Position numbers and translations under genes: made by a program | From: Pseudomonas kielensis | GTDB taxonomy: Bacteria; Pseudomonadota; Gammaproteobacteria; Pseudomonadales; Pseudomonadaceae | Assembly: GCF_014236655.1 (NCBI RefSeq) | Contig: NZ_JACMYG010000002.1 | Coordinates: forward strand, 310,001 to 374,000 | DNA length: 64,000 bases | Direction: 5' to 3' | The notes under the pieces: generated by a model | Databases searched by the model: none | Told to the model about the DNA's origin: nothing | Seen by the model: only the letters and a program-made list of their open reading frames with translations | In this document: piece after piece, positions 54,272 to 63,623 of the stretch | Position numbering within the stretch: position 1 is the stretch's first letter | Layout of the letters: each line of letters opens with the position of its first letter

Positions 54272-55282
54272 TTACAACCCCCAGTGCAGCAACAACAGCA
54301 CCAACACCACCAGGAACACCGTCTCCCCCACCATCAGCAGGATCGGCTTGATCCCCACCGCAGCCAGCTCCTTGAGCTGGGTCTTCATCCCCAGGGCACT
54401 GATAGACACCACCAGGCACCAGCGTGACAGCTCGTTGACCGTGCCCTGCACCACCGGGGCGACCCAGCCGGTGCTGTTGATACAGGCCAGCAACAGGAAG
54501 CCCACGGCAAACCAGGGCAACAACGGCGGGCGCTTGCCCGTGGGGTCGGCGCCTTGCATGCGGGTGACCATGGCCGCACAGACGATCACCGGCAGGAGCA
54601 TGGCCACGCGCATCAACTTGATCACCGTGGCGGTATCCCCCGTCTCGGTCGACATGCTGTAGCCGGCCCCTACCACCTGGGCGACATCGTGGATGGTTGC
54701 CCCCAGGAACACCCCGGCCACTTGCGGCGACAACTCCAGCCAATTGGCGATCATCGGGTACAGGATCATCGCCAGGGTCGACAACGCCGAGACGCCGATC
54801 ACCGTGAACAGCGTGGCCCGTTCTTTCTGCGGGTGGTTAGGCAAGGCCGCCGCCAGCGCCAGGGCCGCCGAGGCGCCGCAGATTGCGGTGGCGCCGCCGG
54901 TGAGCATGCCGAACAGGCGCTGGAACCCCAGGGCCTTGGCGGCGATTACCGAGACACCGATGGTCACCACCACCAGAATCACCACCAGGGCCACCGGTTT
55001 CCAGCCCAGCGCGGCAATCTGTTCCAGGGTGATGCGCATGCCCAGCAAGGCCACGCCAATGCGCAACACGGTACGGGCGGTGAACTCGATGCCGGCCTTG
55101 CAGGTTCCTTCACCCGCAAGAAAGTTCAGGGCCATGCCCAGCAGCAAGGCAAACAGCATGACCGGCGCACCGTAGTGCTCGGACAGGAACGACGCCGCCG
55201 CGGCGACGATCAGGCTGACCACAAACCCCGGCGCCAGCTCGCGGGTGCGGCTATGAATTCGGGTAAGGGCGATGGCGCTCAT
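54272..55282 (-). CDS. YeiH-family putative sulfate exporter
   Basis: 336 residues from the ATG at 55282, which overlaps the Rieske gene stop by 4 bp. Ten or so membrane helices with family motifs GGATAICGASAALA and GATIHDVAQVVGAGY. YeiH/YadS proteins are annotated as putative sulfate exporters, with little biochemistry. Position as last gene of the operon with a TauD-type dioxygenase suggests removal of sulfite or sulfate released from an organosulfonate; this is inference. Confidence 0.88.
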   Translation of the reverse strand: MSAIALTRIHSRTRELAPGFVVSLIVAAAASFLSEHYGAPVMLFALLLGMALNFLAGEGTCKAGIEFTARTVLRIGVALLGMRITLEQIAALGWKPVALVVILVVVTIGVSVIAAKALGFQRLFGMLTGGATAICGASAALALAAALPNHPQKERATLFTVIGVSALSTLAMILYPMIANWLELSPQVAGVFLGATIHDVAQVVGAGYSMSTETGDTATVIKLMRVAMLLPVIVCAAMVTRMQGADPTGKRPPLLPWFAVGFLLLACINSTGWVAPVVQGTVNELSRWCLVVSISALGMKTQLKELAAVGIKPILLMVGETVFLVVLVLLLLHWGL

Positions 55283-55605
55283 GGCGCGGACTCCTCGCAA
55301 GGGAAAACGATGAATGCCCGGCCGTCGATGACCTCGACCGGATACTGGGCCACCTTGAGTGCGGTGGAATTGAGCAGGTAGCCCGTGCGCAGATCGAAGC
55401 GCAGGCCGTGGGCGCAGCATTGAATCACCCGCCCCTCAAGGCGCCCGCCACACAACGACGCGCCCTGATGGGGACAGCTGTCGTCAATCACCAGCAGCTC
55501 GCCGTCGACGTTGAACAGCGCCAGGCTTTTACCCTCCAGTTCCAGCAGTGCGCGAGCGCCTGCCTGCGGGAATTTTCCGGCAGGCACAGGGACCCGCCGG
55601 CTCAT
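55279..55605 (-). CDS. Rieske-type ferredoxin
   Basis: 108 residues, a single Rieske domain. Ligands: SCPHQGASLCGG (Cys, His) and QCCAHGLRFDLRTG (Cys, His), with the usual cysteine/histidine spacing. It would deliver electrons to an oxygenase, but no oxygenase large subunit is in the window, so its partner is unclear. It overlaps the DsbA-like gene (upstream) and the exporter gene (downstream) by 4 bp each. Confidence 0.9.
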   Translation of the reverse strand: MSRRVPVPAGKFPQAGARALLELEGKSLALFNVDGELLVIDDSCPHQGASLCGGRLEGRVIQCCAHGLRFDLRTGYLLNSTALKVAQYPVEVIDGRAFIVFPCEESAP

Positions 55606-56267
55606 GCCGGCTGCCGCTCACGCGCGCTTTCCAGCAGGGCTTCGTGCATCGCGCCCAGCAGGGCTTCGGCCGGCTGCGCGCCGACCACCGTCAGTCGGCC
55701 ATCGAACTGAAAACACGGCACACCGCTGGCGGCGCCGGCGCCATTGCCGACAAACGCCTGGCCATCGCCACGCAGACAGTCCTCGACCGCCGCGGCCTCG
55801 AATCCGCAGTCCTGGGCGATGGCCAGCAGGGTCTGCCGGCATCCCAGGTCTTTACCCTGCTGGAAGTAGGCGCCATAAAAGCGCTCCAGCAAGGCATCAC
55901 GCTGCGCTGGCGAGCCCAGTTGACTGGCCCGTTCCAGCAAACGGTGGGCATCGGCGGTATTGGGCATGGTCGCGATGCGGCTGAAATCGATGTCCACCCC
56001 CACCGCCTCCGCCGCCTGCTTGACCTGGGCCTGGCGTTGGCTGACGGCTTCGGCACTGCCCAGGCGGTGGCTGTAGAACTCGGCGAAGGGCTGCCCGCCG
56101 ACCGGCATGTGGGGCAACAGTTGCACGCCGTGCCACTGAACAATGACTTGCACCTCGGGTTGCTGGCTGAGCAGCAGCGCCCGGGCCCGCTCCAGCTGGC
56201 GCTTGCCGATCAGGCACCAGGGGCAGATGAAATCGAAAAACACATCAATCTGTAAACGAGCACTCAC
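55602..56267 (-). CDS. DsbA-family oxidoreductase (FrnE-like, GTG start)
   Basis: 221 residues. The start is the GTG at 56267 overlapping the MFS stop (GTGA); no ATG fits. The thioredoxin-like active site CPWC lies at residues 15-18 in DVFFDFICPWCLIGKR, without a signal peptide, and the C-terminus has GVPCFQFDG, both typical of FrnE-like DsbA proteins. Such proteins act on thiols or glutathione adducts in the cytoplasm. Its role in the operon is unknown. Confidence 0.88.
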   Translation of the reverse strand: MSARLQIDVFFDFICPWCLIGKRQLERARALLLSQQPEVQVIVQWHGVQLLPHMPVGGQPFAEFYSHRLGSAEAVSQRQAQVKQAAEAVGVDIDFSRIATMPNTADAHRLLERASQLGSPAQRDALLERFYGAYFQQGKDLGCRQTLLAIAQDCGFEAAAVEDCLRGDGQAFVGNGAGAASGVPCFQFDGRLTVVGAQPAEALLGAMHEALLESARERQPA

Positions 56268-57595
56268 ACTTTCACCTCTACAACCGCATGGCCAACCGAA
56301 TCGTCGACCTGTTCGCCCTGAAGCCGGGCAATATCCTTGTGGTAGTGACACTTGGCGTAAAAGAACACCGCCGCCGCCGCGATGCTCACCAGTGGCACCA
56401 GTTGAAACGCCGCCTGCAGGCCGATCACATCCGACACCTTGCCGGTGATGAATGGCCCCGGGGCCAGGCCGAGCAAGTTGTTGGCCAGGGTCAATGTGGC
56501 AAAGGCCGTACCGTGCACCGAGTAATGGGTCAGGTTGGCAACCATGGCCCCGGCAGGACCGGTCGTCCCGGCCGCAATCAACATCCCCAGGCAGATCAGC
56601 AGCAACTGGGCAGGACCCGGCGGCAAGGCGAACGCCGCCGACAGCAGCAGGCAACTGCCCAGGCAATAGGCGATGGCCAGGGACACCTTGCGTTGCGCCG
56701 ATTGCCGGCACAGGCGATCGCTGAGCATGCCGCACAGGATCATCCCGGCGCCGCTGCACAACACGATGATCGCCGCGACGCCACCGGCCTTGTCGGTGGC
56801 CATGTCGTAGTAACGGTTGAGGTAGCTGGGCATCCACACAATCACCGTGCCGCCGACGAACAATTGCAAGCCACTGCCGATATAGGCAGCAATCACCGAC
56901 GGGCTGGAGCACAGGGTGCGCAGCGGCCGCTTGACCGCCGCGGCGACCTTGTTCGCTGCCTGGTTAGCCCGTTGCGGCGCAATGCGTGCCTCCTTGACGA
57001 TGATCGGGTACAGCACCGCCAGCACCAGGCCAAACAACGCCATGCCGGCAAACGACCAGCGCCAGCCCAGCTTGGCCGCAATGGCACCGCCCAGGGCCAT
57101 GCCCAGCACCGAACCAAACATGCCGCCGGCCATGAACGCACTGGCCAGGGTGGCACGCAGGTGCTTGGGAAACACCGAGATCACCACGGCGATCCCCACG
57201 CTGCCGTAGGCCGCCTCGCCCACGCCCACCATGAAGCGGGCAATGAACATCTGCTGGTAGTCCTGGGCCAACGCGCAACCCAGGGTTGCCAGGCTCCACA
57301 ACAGCGCCATCAACGCCAGGCTCTTGACCCGACCGAAGCGGTCCGCCATCAGCGACAATGGGAATGTCAGCAAGCCGACCATCAGCGCCACAATACCGCT
57401 GAGCAGACCCAACTGGCCGTCACTCAGGGCCCACTCGCCCTTGAGCATCGGGAAGACCGCGTTAAGCACCTGGCGCGACATGTAATCGGAAATCAACAGG
57501 CCGAACGTCAGGGCAAAGACGATCCAGGCATATTTGCGCGCAACACCGACACCACTGGCGTCGTCATCGTCTGCGGCAATGGGATGAAAGGCCAT
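56264..57595 (-). CDS. MFS transporter
   Basis: 443 residues with twelve membrane helices, the MFS loop motif DRFGRVKS after helix 2 and VGVGEAAYG in helix 4. It resembles the anion:cation/aromatic acid-type symporters by overall pattern. It presumably imports the substrate of the surrounding catabolic operon. A GTGA overlap couples it to the DsbA-like gene. Confidence 0.9.
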   Translation of the reverse strand: MAFHPIAADDDDASGVGVARKYAWIVFALTFGLLISDYMSRQVLNAVFPMLKGEWALSDGQLGLLSGIVALMVGLLTFPLSLMADRFGRVKSLALMALLWSLATLGCALAQDYQQMFIARFMVGVGEAAYGSVGIAVVISVFPKHLRATLASAFMAGGMFGSVLGMALGGAIAAKLGWRWSFAGMALFGLVLAVLYPIIVKEARIAPQRANQAANKVAAAVKRPLRTLCSSPSVIAAYIGSGLQLFVGGTVIVWMPSYLNRYYDMATDKAGGVAAIIVLCSGAGMILCGMLSDRLCRQSAQRKVSLAIAYCLGSCLLLSAAFALPPGPAQLLLICLGMLIAAGTTGPAGAMVANLTHYSVHGTAFATLTLANNLLGLAPGPFITGKVSDVIGLQAAFQLVPLVSIAAAAVFFYAKCHYHKDIARLQGEQVDDSVGHAVVEVKV

Positions 57596-57650
57596 TCAGC
57601 CTCCTCGAAACATTGTTGTAATTGTTGTTATCGAGCTTGTAGCAACGCAG

Positions 57651-57679
57651 CGCGGGGGAAGCCTTGGACTTCCCCCGCG
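57651..57679 (-). other. intercistronic hairpin between BKACE and MFS genes
   Basis: CGCGGGGGAAG (57651-57661) and CTTCCCCCGCG (57669-57679) form a perfect 11-bp GC-rich stem with a 7-nt loop. No T-run follows on the minus strand, so it is more likely a processing or stability element than a full terminator. It marks a possible change in expression between the two halves of the operon. Confidence 0.5.
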
Positions 57680-57686
57680 TCAACGA

Positions 57687-58739
57687 TCAGCCGCGTTGCG
57701 GCACACCTTTCTCGCCCACCTTGCGGTTGGGGGCCATGCCATTGGCCAACAGGGTTTCTTCAATACTCTGGTACTGCACACCGATGCGGTAGATCTCGCG
57801 GGCCTCTTTGCCGCTGGCGATCTCGCGCCCCAGCTCATGAGCGATGCGCACGGTCTGCTGAATCTGCGCAACCGAGCTGAAACGATCACCCTTGTGATCA
57901 ATGATAGTGTCTTCATTGCCCACGCGCGGGTGCAGCCCCATCGCCATCGACATGGTGTTGAACGGCATGACGTTCTTGAGCAGCGATTCGGAAGTCAGGG
58001 TGCAACCGTCCGGCGCGCGGTGGATGAAGTTGAAGAAGTTGAATGGATTCGGGCCGTCAAAGCCGCCGCCGATGCCGATCCAGGTCAGGTTCAACGGCCC
58101 CATGTAGATACCCCTGCGCACCAGGCGCTCCAGGGATTCCAGGGCGTGCATGCCGGTCAGCTGGAAGTGCGGCTGCACACCGGCGGCGGTCAGGCGGCGC
58201 AAGTGTTCGGCAACCCAGGCCGGGCCGGCCGGTACGGTCATTTCGCTGTACGCGGCCTGGATGCCCGGGTTGGCCAGGGAAGTGCCCTCCAGGTACTCCG
58301 GATACAGCAGTTCCATAATGTTCATCTGGGTGGTGTTGATCGCCACCGTGACCTGGTCGGGCTTGGGCGTCAGTTCAGCCAGCATGTGCCGGGTGTCGTC
58401 CGACAGCCACTTGGCCGCCTCGCCATCGCTTTCCGGGGCGAAGGAAATCGAGCCGCCGACCTGGATGATCATGTCCGGCACGGCTTCCCGTACGCCGGCA
58501 ATCAGTTCGTTGAACTTGGACAGGCGCTTGGAACCCTTGCCGTCCAGTTCACGCACATGCATGTGCAGGACCGTGGCACCTGCCTCATAGCAATCGACCG
58601 CTTTCTGCACCTGTTCATCCATGGTCAGGGGGATGTCTTCCGGGAAGTCTTCGGGCATCCACTCCGGGCCGTAAGGGGCCACGGTGATGACCACCTTCTC
58701 CATGGTTTCCGGGTGCAGGGAATCGTCAAAAAATTGCAT
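57687..58739 (-). CDS. BKACE-family enzyme (DUF849, beta-keto acid cleavage)
   Basis: 350 residues, the longer BKACE subtype. The family condenses a beta-keto acid with acetyl-CoA and releases acetoacetate, using zinc. Metal ligands are suggested by VLHMHVRE near residue 60 and the glutamate in the same segment; SISFAPESD, GGSIS and GGGFDGPNPFNF are further family-like regions. Substrate specificity cannot be read; dehydrocarnitine-type or sulfo-keto acids are possibilities given the TauD neighbour. Confidence 0.9.
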   Translation of the reverse strand: MQFFDDSLHPETMEKVVITVAPYGPEWMPEDFPEDIPLTMDEQVQKAVDCYEAGATVLHMHVRELDGKGSKRLSKFNELIAGVREAVPDMIIQVGGSISFAPESDGEAAKWLSDDTRHMLAELTPKPDQVTVAINTTQMNIMELLYPEYLEGTSLANPGIQAAYSEMTVPAGPAWVAEHLRRLTAAGVQPHFQLTGMHALESLERLVRRGIYMGPLNLTWIGIGGGFDGPNPFNFFNFIHRAPDGCTLTSESLLKNVMPFNTMSMAMGLHPRVGNEDTIIDHKGDRFSSVAQIQQTVRIAHELGREIASGKEAREIYRIGVQYQSIEETLLANGMAPNRKVGEKGVPQRG

Positions 58740-58824
58740 GAGTTACTCCTTTTATTATGGTTGTTCGCGCACCCGGGATCGTGCCGGGCAGCGCTTGTAC
58801 GAGTGCGAATGCCGTTGCGGTGTT

Positions 58825-59673
58825 TCAGTAAGTCTTGTCGCCGATGATCCCGGCCCGCTCCATCTTGCGATGGCACGGCGGGTAGTCCATGACGGCGTAA
58901 TGCTGGGTGCTGCGGTTGTCCCAGATCGCGATGCTGTTGGGCTGCCAGCGCCAGCGCACCTGGAACTCGGGGATATGGGCCTGGCTGATCAGGTAACGCA
59001 GCAGTTCGCTGGCCCCCGGGTTGGCGTCCTGGCCGAAACGCACCCGATCCGGGGTGTGGTAGTTGCTGAAGTGGGTGGTAAAGGCGTTGACGAACAGCAC
59101 CTTTTCCAAGGTTTCCGGATGGGTCCGTACGACCGGGTGCTCGGCATCGGGGTACATGGCCTTGAGCGCCAGGCGTTTTTCGATGGGCATGGCGGCACCG
59201 AAACTCGCTTCGATACTGTGGCGTGCACGCAGCCCGGCAATCTTCAGCTTCACGTCTTCCGGCAGCCGCGCGTAGGCCTCCACCATGTTCGCCCACATGG
59301 TGTCGCCCCCCACCGGCGGGCACTCCACGCAGCGCAACACGCACCCCATGGGAGGGGCTTCACGCCAGGTGGCGTCGGTGTGCCAGGCGTTTTCGTAACG
59401 GTCCATCGGCTGGTCGGGATTCTTGTAGATGCGCACCAGGCCCGGGTGGTCCGGGTCGCTGCCGGCCACCGGGTGGTCCTCCAGCTCGCCGAAACGGCGG
59501 GCGAAGGCCACGTGCTCGGCGCGGCTGATGTCCTGATTGCGCAGAAACACCACCCGATGCTTGAGCAACTGGGCACGAATCTCCGCAAAAAGACCGTCGT
59601 CGTGGACCGCATCGGCGAGGTTCACGCCGATCAGTTCCGCGCCGATGTTGCAGGTCAATTGTTCGACTCTCAT
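58825..59673 (-). CDS. TauD/TfdA-family alpha-ketoglutarate dioxygenase
   Basis: 282 residues. Iron-binding HxD in WHTDATWRE (about residue 97), the distal histidine in STQHYAVMDY and the 2-oxoglutarate arginine in CHRKMERAG are in place. The family oxidises taurine and other sulfonates, chlorophenoxyacetates and betaine-like compounds. It is separated from the BKACE gene by 85 bp and follows the quinone oxidoreductase gene by 14 bp. Confidence 0.92.
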   Translation of the reverse strand: MRVEQLTCNIGAELIGVNLADAVHDDGLFAEIRAQLLKHRVVFLRNQDISRAEHVAFARRFGELEDHPVAGSDPDHPGLVRIYKNPDQPMDRYENAWHTDATWREAPPMGCVLRCVECPPVGGDTMWANMVEAYARLPEDVKLKIAGLRARHSIEASFGAAMPIEKRLALKAMYPDAEHPVVRTHPETLEKVLFVNAFTTHFSNYHTPDRVRFGQDANPGASELLRYLISQAHIPEFQVRWRWQPNSIAIWDNRSTQHYAVMDYPPCHRKMERAGIIGDKTY

Positions 59674-59687
59674 GGCAGGCGGCCCCC

Positions 59688-60668
59688 TTAGATGACGAAA
59701 ATCGACGAGCCCGTGGTCTTGCGTGACTCCAGGTCCCGATGGGCCTGGACGGCGTCCTGCAAGGCGTAGTGCTGGTTGATCTCGATCTTGATCTTGCCGC
59801 TGCCGACCAGGTCGAACAGCTCACCGGCCAGGGCGGCCTTCTCTGCCGGGTCCGAGATGTAGTCCGCCAGCGCCGGGCGGGTCATGAACAACGAGCCCTT
59901 GATCGCCAGCAGCACTGGGTCGAATGGCGGGATCGGCCCCGAAGCGGTACCGACGCACACCAGCAGGCCACGGCGCTTGAGGGAATCGAGGGAGCCCATG
60001 AATGTGTTTTTGCCAACGCTGTCGAACACCACGTTGACCCCTACCCCATCGGTCAATTCACGCACCCGCAGGGCAACGTCTTCGTGGCTGTAGTTGATCA
60101 CGTGGTCGCAACCGTGAGCGCGGGCGACTTCGGCCTTGGCCTCGGTCGACACCGTACCGATCACGGTCAGGCCCAGCAGCTTGGCCCATTGCGAAACGAT
60201 CAGGCCCACGCCACCGGCGGCGGCGTGCAGCAGAATGCTGTCACCGGGTTTGAAGTCGTAGATGCGGCGCATCAGGTACGACGCCGTCAGGCCACGCATG
60301 GTCATCGCGGCGGCGGTTTCGAAGCTGATGGTTTCCGGCAGCTTGATCAGCGGCGCGGCCGGGATCAGGCGCTCGGTGCTGTAGGCCCCCAGGGTGTTGA
60401 GAAAGCCGGTGTAGGTGACACGATCGCCAACCTGGACGTTTGTGACGCCTTCACCAATAGCCTGGACCACCCCGGAAGCTTCCACGCCCATGCCATTGGG
60501 CATCGGGATCGGGTAGGTGCCGTTGCGAAAGTAGGTGTCGGCATAGTTCAGGCCGACCGCCACATGACGAAGACGAACCTGGCCGGGACCGGGTTCGCCG
60601 ACTTCGACCTCTTCATAGCGAAGGACTTCGGGACCACCGGTTTCGTAAAAGCGGACGGCTCTGGCCAT
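59688..60668 (-). CDS. zinc-independent quinone oxidoreductase (MDR superfamily)
   Basis: 326 residues. The nucleotide-binding motif LLHAAAGGVGLIVSQWAK (about 142) and GLNYADTYFRNGTYP near the N-terminus identify NADPH:quinone reductase (Qor/zeta-crystallin) type proteins; catalytic zinc cysteines are absent. First gene of the minus-strand operon, divergent from the MocR gene. The physiological acceptor is unknown; it may only detoxify reactive carbonyls or quinones. Confidence 0.92.
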   Translation of the reverse strand: MARAVRFYETGGPEVLRYEEVEVGEPGPGQVRLRHVAVGLNYADTYFRNGTYPIPMPNGMGVEASGVVQAIGEGVTNVQVGDRVTYTGFLNTLGAYSTERLIPAAPLIKLPETISFETAAAMTMRGLTASYLMRRIYDFKPGDSILLHAAAGGVGLIVSQWAKLLGLTVIGTVSTEAKAEVARAHGCDHVINYSHEDVALRVRELTDGVGVNVVFDSVGKNTFMGSLDSLKRRGLLVCVGTASGPIPPFDPVLLAIKGSLFMTRPALADYISDPAEKAALAGELFDLVGSGKIKIEINQHYALQDAVQAHRDLESRKTTGSSIFVI

Positions 60669-60893
60669 GTTTTCTTATTCTCCATTGCAAGATTGGCGTG
60701 CGGCATCGAATTGTGCTGATTGGACTGTAGGACTCAGCCTGCGGCACCGCTTCTCATCAGACGACAATGGCTTTTCATTTCGTGACAACCGAGCGCGCCT
60801 GATCAACGGCTCCAAGGTGCCGTGGATGACTTATCCCTGGGCTCTGGGTACCCTCTTTCAGCCAAATCCCAACCTCCTCTAGACGAGCGTGCG

Positions 60894-62402
60894 ATGAAAT
60901 CCCCTTCGGGCCTGCTGCTGTCAGGCATCGTGCTGGACCGAGCCAGCTCTATCGCGCTGTACCGCCAGCTGTATTTACAGATCCGCAAGCAAATCCTCAG
61001 CGGCCGGATCCAGGGCGGCGTGCGGTTGCCGTCGACCCGTACCCTGAGCAAGGAGCTGGGGGTGTCACGCATTACCCTGCTCAACGCCTTCGACCAATTG
61101 ATCGCCGAGGGTTTCCTCGCCTCGCGCACCGGGGCGGGCACCTATGTCGGCACCGAGTGGGAGAGCCGCGGCAGCAGCGACCCCGACGCCCTGCCCCAGC
61201 CGCCGCGCCTGTCCGACCTCAGCCACTCGGTATTGTCCTTGCGCAGCAGCCATTTCCAGGGCATCAGCTATGCCGATTGGGCACCTGGCAGCCCCACCTC
61301 GTTCCTGCCCAGTCACAGCGCCTACGACGCATTTCCCCAGGCGGTGTGGAAGCGCCTGATGAACCGGCACCTGCACAAACCGAGCAAGGCCATGCTCGGC
61401 TATGGCGAACTGCAAGGTGTGCAGGCCCTGCGTACGGCGATCGCGCAGTACGTGTTCGATGCCCGGGGGATTGACTGCAGTACCGAGCAGGTGGTGATCG
61501 TTTCTGGCGCCCAGCAAGCCTTCAACCTGCTGGGCATGCTCCTGCTCAACCCCCAGGACCGGGTGTGGATGGAGGATCCGGGGCATATCGCCGCGCGCAT
61601 CGCCCTGCAGGCCCAGGGTGGCCACGTGGTGCCCTTGCCCATCGACGATCAGGGCATCGACGTCCAGCACGGCCTGGCCTGCTGCCCTGACGCCCGCCTG
61701 GTGTTTACCACCCCCTCGCGCCAGCACCCCCTGGGGGTGACCATGAGCTACGCCCGCCGCCAGGAACTCATCGACTGGGCCGAGCACCAGCAGAGCTGGA
61801 TCATCGAGGACGACTGCGACAGCGAGTTCCGCTACCACGGTCGTCCCCTGCCGGCCCTCTATGCCATGGACCAGGGGGCACGGGTGATCTATGTCGGCAC
61901 GTTCAGCAAGGTGTTGTTTCCCTCCCTGCGGCTGGGCTACGTGATTCTGCCCCAGGCCCTGATCGCGCCGTTTTGCACCCTGCGCGCGGTCATGGATCGC
62001 AGCCCTCCGACGTTGCTGCAGGCCGTGACGGCCGACTTCATGGTCGAGGGCCACTTTCTCGGCCATATCCGCCGCATGCGCGCGCTGTACCAGGCTCGTC
62101 AGCAGGCGCTGGTCGAGCAATTGCAACAACAGCTGGGGGGCTTTTTCCAGGTCACGCCCGTGGACGCCGGCATGCACCTGATCGCCTGGTTGCCAGCGCA
62201 GCTGGATGACCAGTTCATCGCCCGGGAGCTGACGCTGCGTCATATCTACACCTATGCCCTGAGCGACTACTGCATCGAACATCGCCGGCCACCGGCCCTG
62301 CTGATCGGTTTTGCCAGCACTCCCGAGGACCAGGCACCGCAGCGCGTCGCGGCGCTCGCCCTGGCCTTGCGCGACATGGGGTGCCTGCCAGCAGCGGGCT
62401 GA
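60894..62402 (+). CDS. MocR-type (GntR-PLP) transcriptional regulator
   Basis: 502 residues from the ATG at 60894. A GntR winged helix (about 15-85; LPSTRTLSKELGVSRITLLNAF) is fused to an aminotransferase fold I domain with the PLP lysine in GTFSKVLFPSLRLGY (about 341). MocR proteins respond to PLP-binding amines. It is divergent from the quinone oxidoreductase/TauD/BKACE operon, the likely target, suggesting an amino compound as inducer. Confidence 0.93.
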   Translation: MKSPSGLLLSGIVLDRASSIALYRQLYLQIRKQILSGRIQGGVRLPSTRTLSKELGVSRITLLNAFDQLIAEGFLASRTGAGTYVGTEWESRGSSDPDALPQPPRLSDLSHSVLSLRSSHFQGISYADWAPGSPTSFLPSHSAYDAFPQAVWKRLMNRHLHKPSKAMLGYGELQGVQALRTAIAQYVFDARGIDCSTEQVVIVSGAQQAFNLLGMLLLNPQDRVWMEDPGHIAARIALQAQGGHVVPLPIDDQGIDVQHGLACCPDARLVFTTPSRQHPLGVTMSYARRQELIDWAEHQQSWIIEDDCDSEFRYHGRPLPALYAMDQGARVIYVGTFSKVLFPSLRLGYVILPQALIAPFCTLRAVMDRSPPTLLQAVTADFMVEGHFLGHIRRMRALYQARQQALVEQLQQQLGGFFQVTPVDAGMHLIAWLPAQLDDQFIARELTLRHIYTYALSDYCIEHRRPPALLIGFASTPEDQAPQRVAALALALRDMGCLPAAG

Positions 62403-62514
62403 GGCCTGGCAAGTGGTCTTATGATTTAACCGATAATGGATCTATCGAGAGTTCCTGACTGGCGCGATAAAGGTTGCGCCGGTAGACCCGGTGTCTGAAC
62501 CAGGAACCACTCGA

Positions 62515-63585
62515 ATGAACAATAAGATCCAACAACGCTTCAACACCTTGCTCAGCCACAAGGGCGGCGCTGCCCAAGCGCCCGCGACGCTGACTGCAGC
62601 ACTGGCGCAACGGTTGCTCGAACGCCTGGACCAACTGCGCCTGTTTGCCCATGCCTATCCCCTACTGACCAACCTGACTCACGGCCGTGTCACCCCCGCC
62701 GACCTGCTGGACTTCGCCTATCGTCACGAACTGCAGGGCCTGAGCCTGCACCTGCTGGACGGTGAGGCCAATAGCCTGAGCCAGATGAGCGCCCCACAGT
62801 TGCAAGCCTTTGCGGACAAGTCCAGGGCCCTGGGCCTGGACGTGCACCTGGAGATCAGCAGCACCCGCAAACCGGATGTCGATCAGGTGGTCGCCATTGC
62901 CCGCGCCCTGGGGGTACGCAACATCCGCGTGTACTCACGCTACGAAGGCGCACTGTCGCAAGTCATGGACCTGATCGAGTCCGACCTGCACTACCTCGCG
63001 CAACAGGCCGAGACCCATGACCTGTACTTCGATTTCGAGCAACACGAAGAACTCAAGAGCGCCGAGATCGCCCAACTGCTCAGCCGCCTCAACCACCCTC
63101 GGCTGCATGCCCTGTTCGACTTCGGCAACATGATCAATGCCTGTGAACAGCCCCTGCAGGCCCTGCAAAACCTCGCACCGCACATCCGTCAGGTCCATCT
63201 CAAGGGCGTGCGCATCGTCCCCGAGCACAGCGGTTTTGGTCATTACGGCGTGCTGCAAGGCAGCGCCGAAGACGACTTGCCCAGTGCCCGCATGCTGTTC
63301 GAGCTGCTGATGCTGGGCGAATCCAGTCCCCAGGTGATCGCCTTCATCCTCGAACAGGAAAACCACTACGTAGCCCCGGCGTTCCGCCAGTCCAACGAAA
63401 CCGCCGACCCGTTCATTGCCTACCGGGAAATGAGTGATACGCCGTTACCCGCCGGCTACTCCCTGGAGCGGATGCTGGCCGATGAACACCGCTGGGCCAA
63501 CAACCAGGTCGCTTATGTGCGTGGCCTGCTGGCCGAGTTGCGCACCCTGGCCGAATTGACCCTGGCTCCCTGCACAGCCGCCTGA
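62515..63585 (+). CDS. TIM-barrel sugar phosphate isomerase/epimerase-like protein
   Basis: 356 residues from the ATG at 62515 (AGGA upstream); a GTG at 62491 would add eight residues. Xylose-isomerase-like AP endonuclease 2 fold: LDVHLEISSTRKPD, IRVYSRYEG, LYFDFEQHEELKS, LHALFDFGNM and VHLKGVRI provide the alternating strands and metal-binding acids/histidines. The substrate is not evident. It is 38 bp upstream of an MFS gene on the same strand, probably a small sugar- or polyol-use operon. Confidence 0.82.
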   Translation: MNNKIQQRFNTLLSHKGGAAQAPATLTAALAQRLLERLDQLRLFAHAYPLLTNLTHGRVTPADLLDFAYRHELQGLSLHLLDGEANSLSQMSAPQLQAFADKSRALGLDVHLEISSTRKPDVDQVVAIARALGVRNIRVYSRYEGALSQVMDLIESDLHYLAQQAETHDLYFDFEQHEELKSAEIAQLLSRLNHPRLHALFDFGNMINACEQPLQALQNLAPHIRQVHLKGVRIVPEHSGFGHYGVLQGSAEDDLPSARMLFELLMLGESSPQVIAFILEQENHYVAPAFRQSNETADPFIAYREMSDTPLPAGYSLERMLADEHRWANNQVAYVRGLLAELRTLAELTLAPCTAA

Positions 63586-63623
63586 ACCTGACGCGACACC
63601 CTGAAGACGCTTGGAGAATAACA

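Noticed and set aside
56288..57880. 530-codon plus-strand ORF opposite the MFS gene
   Set aside because: Low-complexity His/Gln/Ala-rich antisense reading of a clear MFS transporter.
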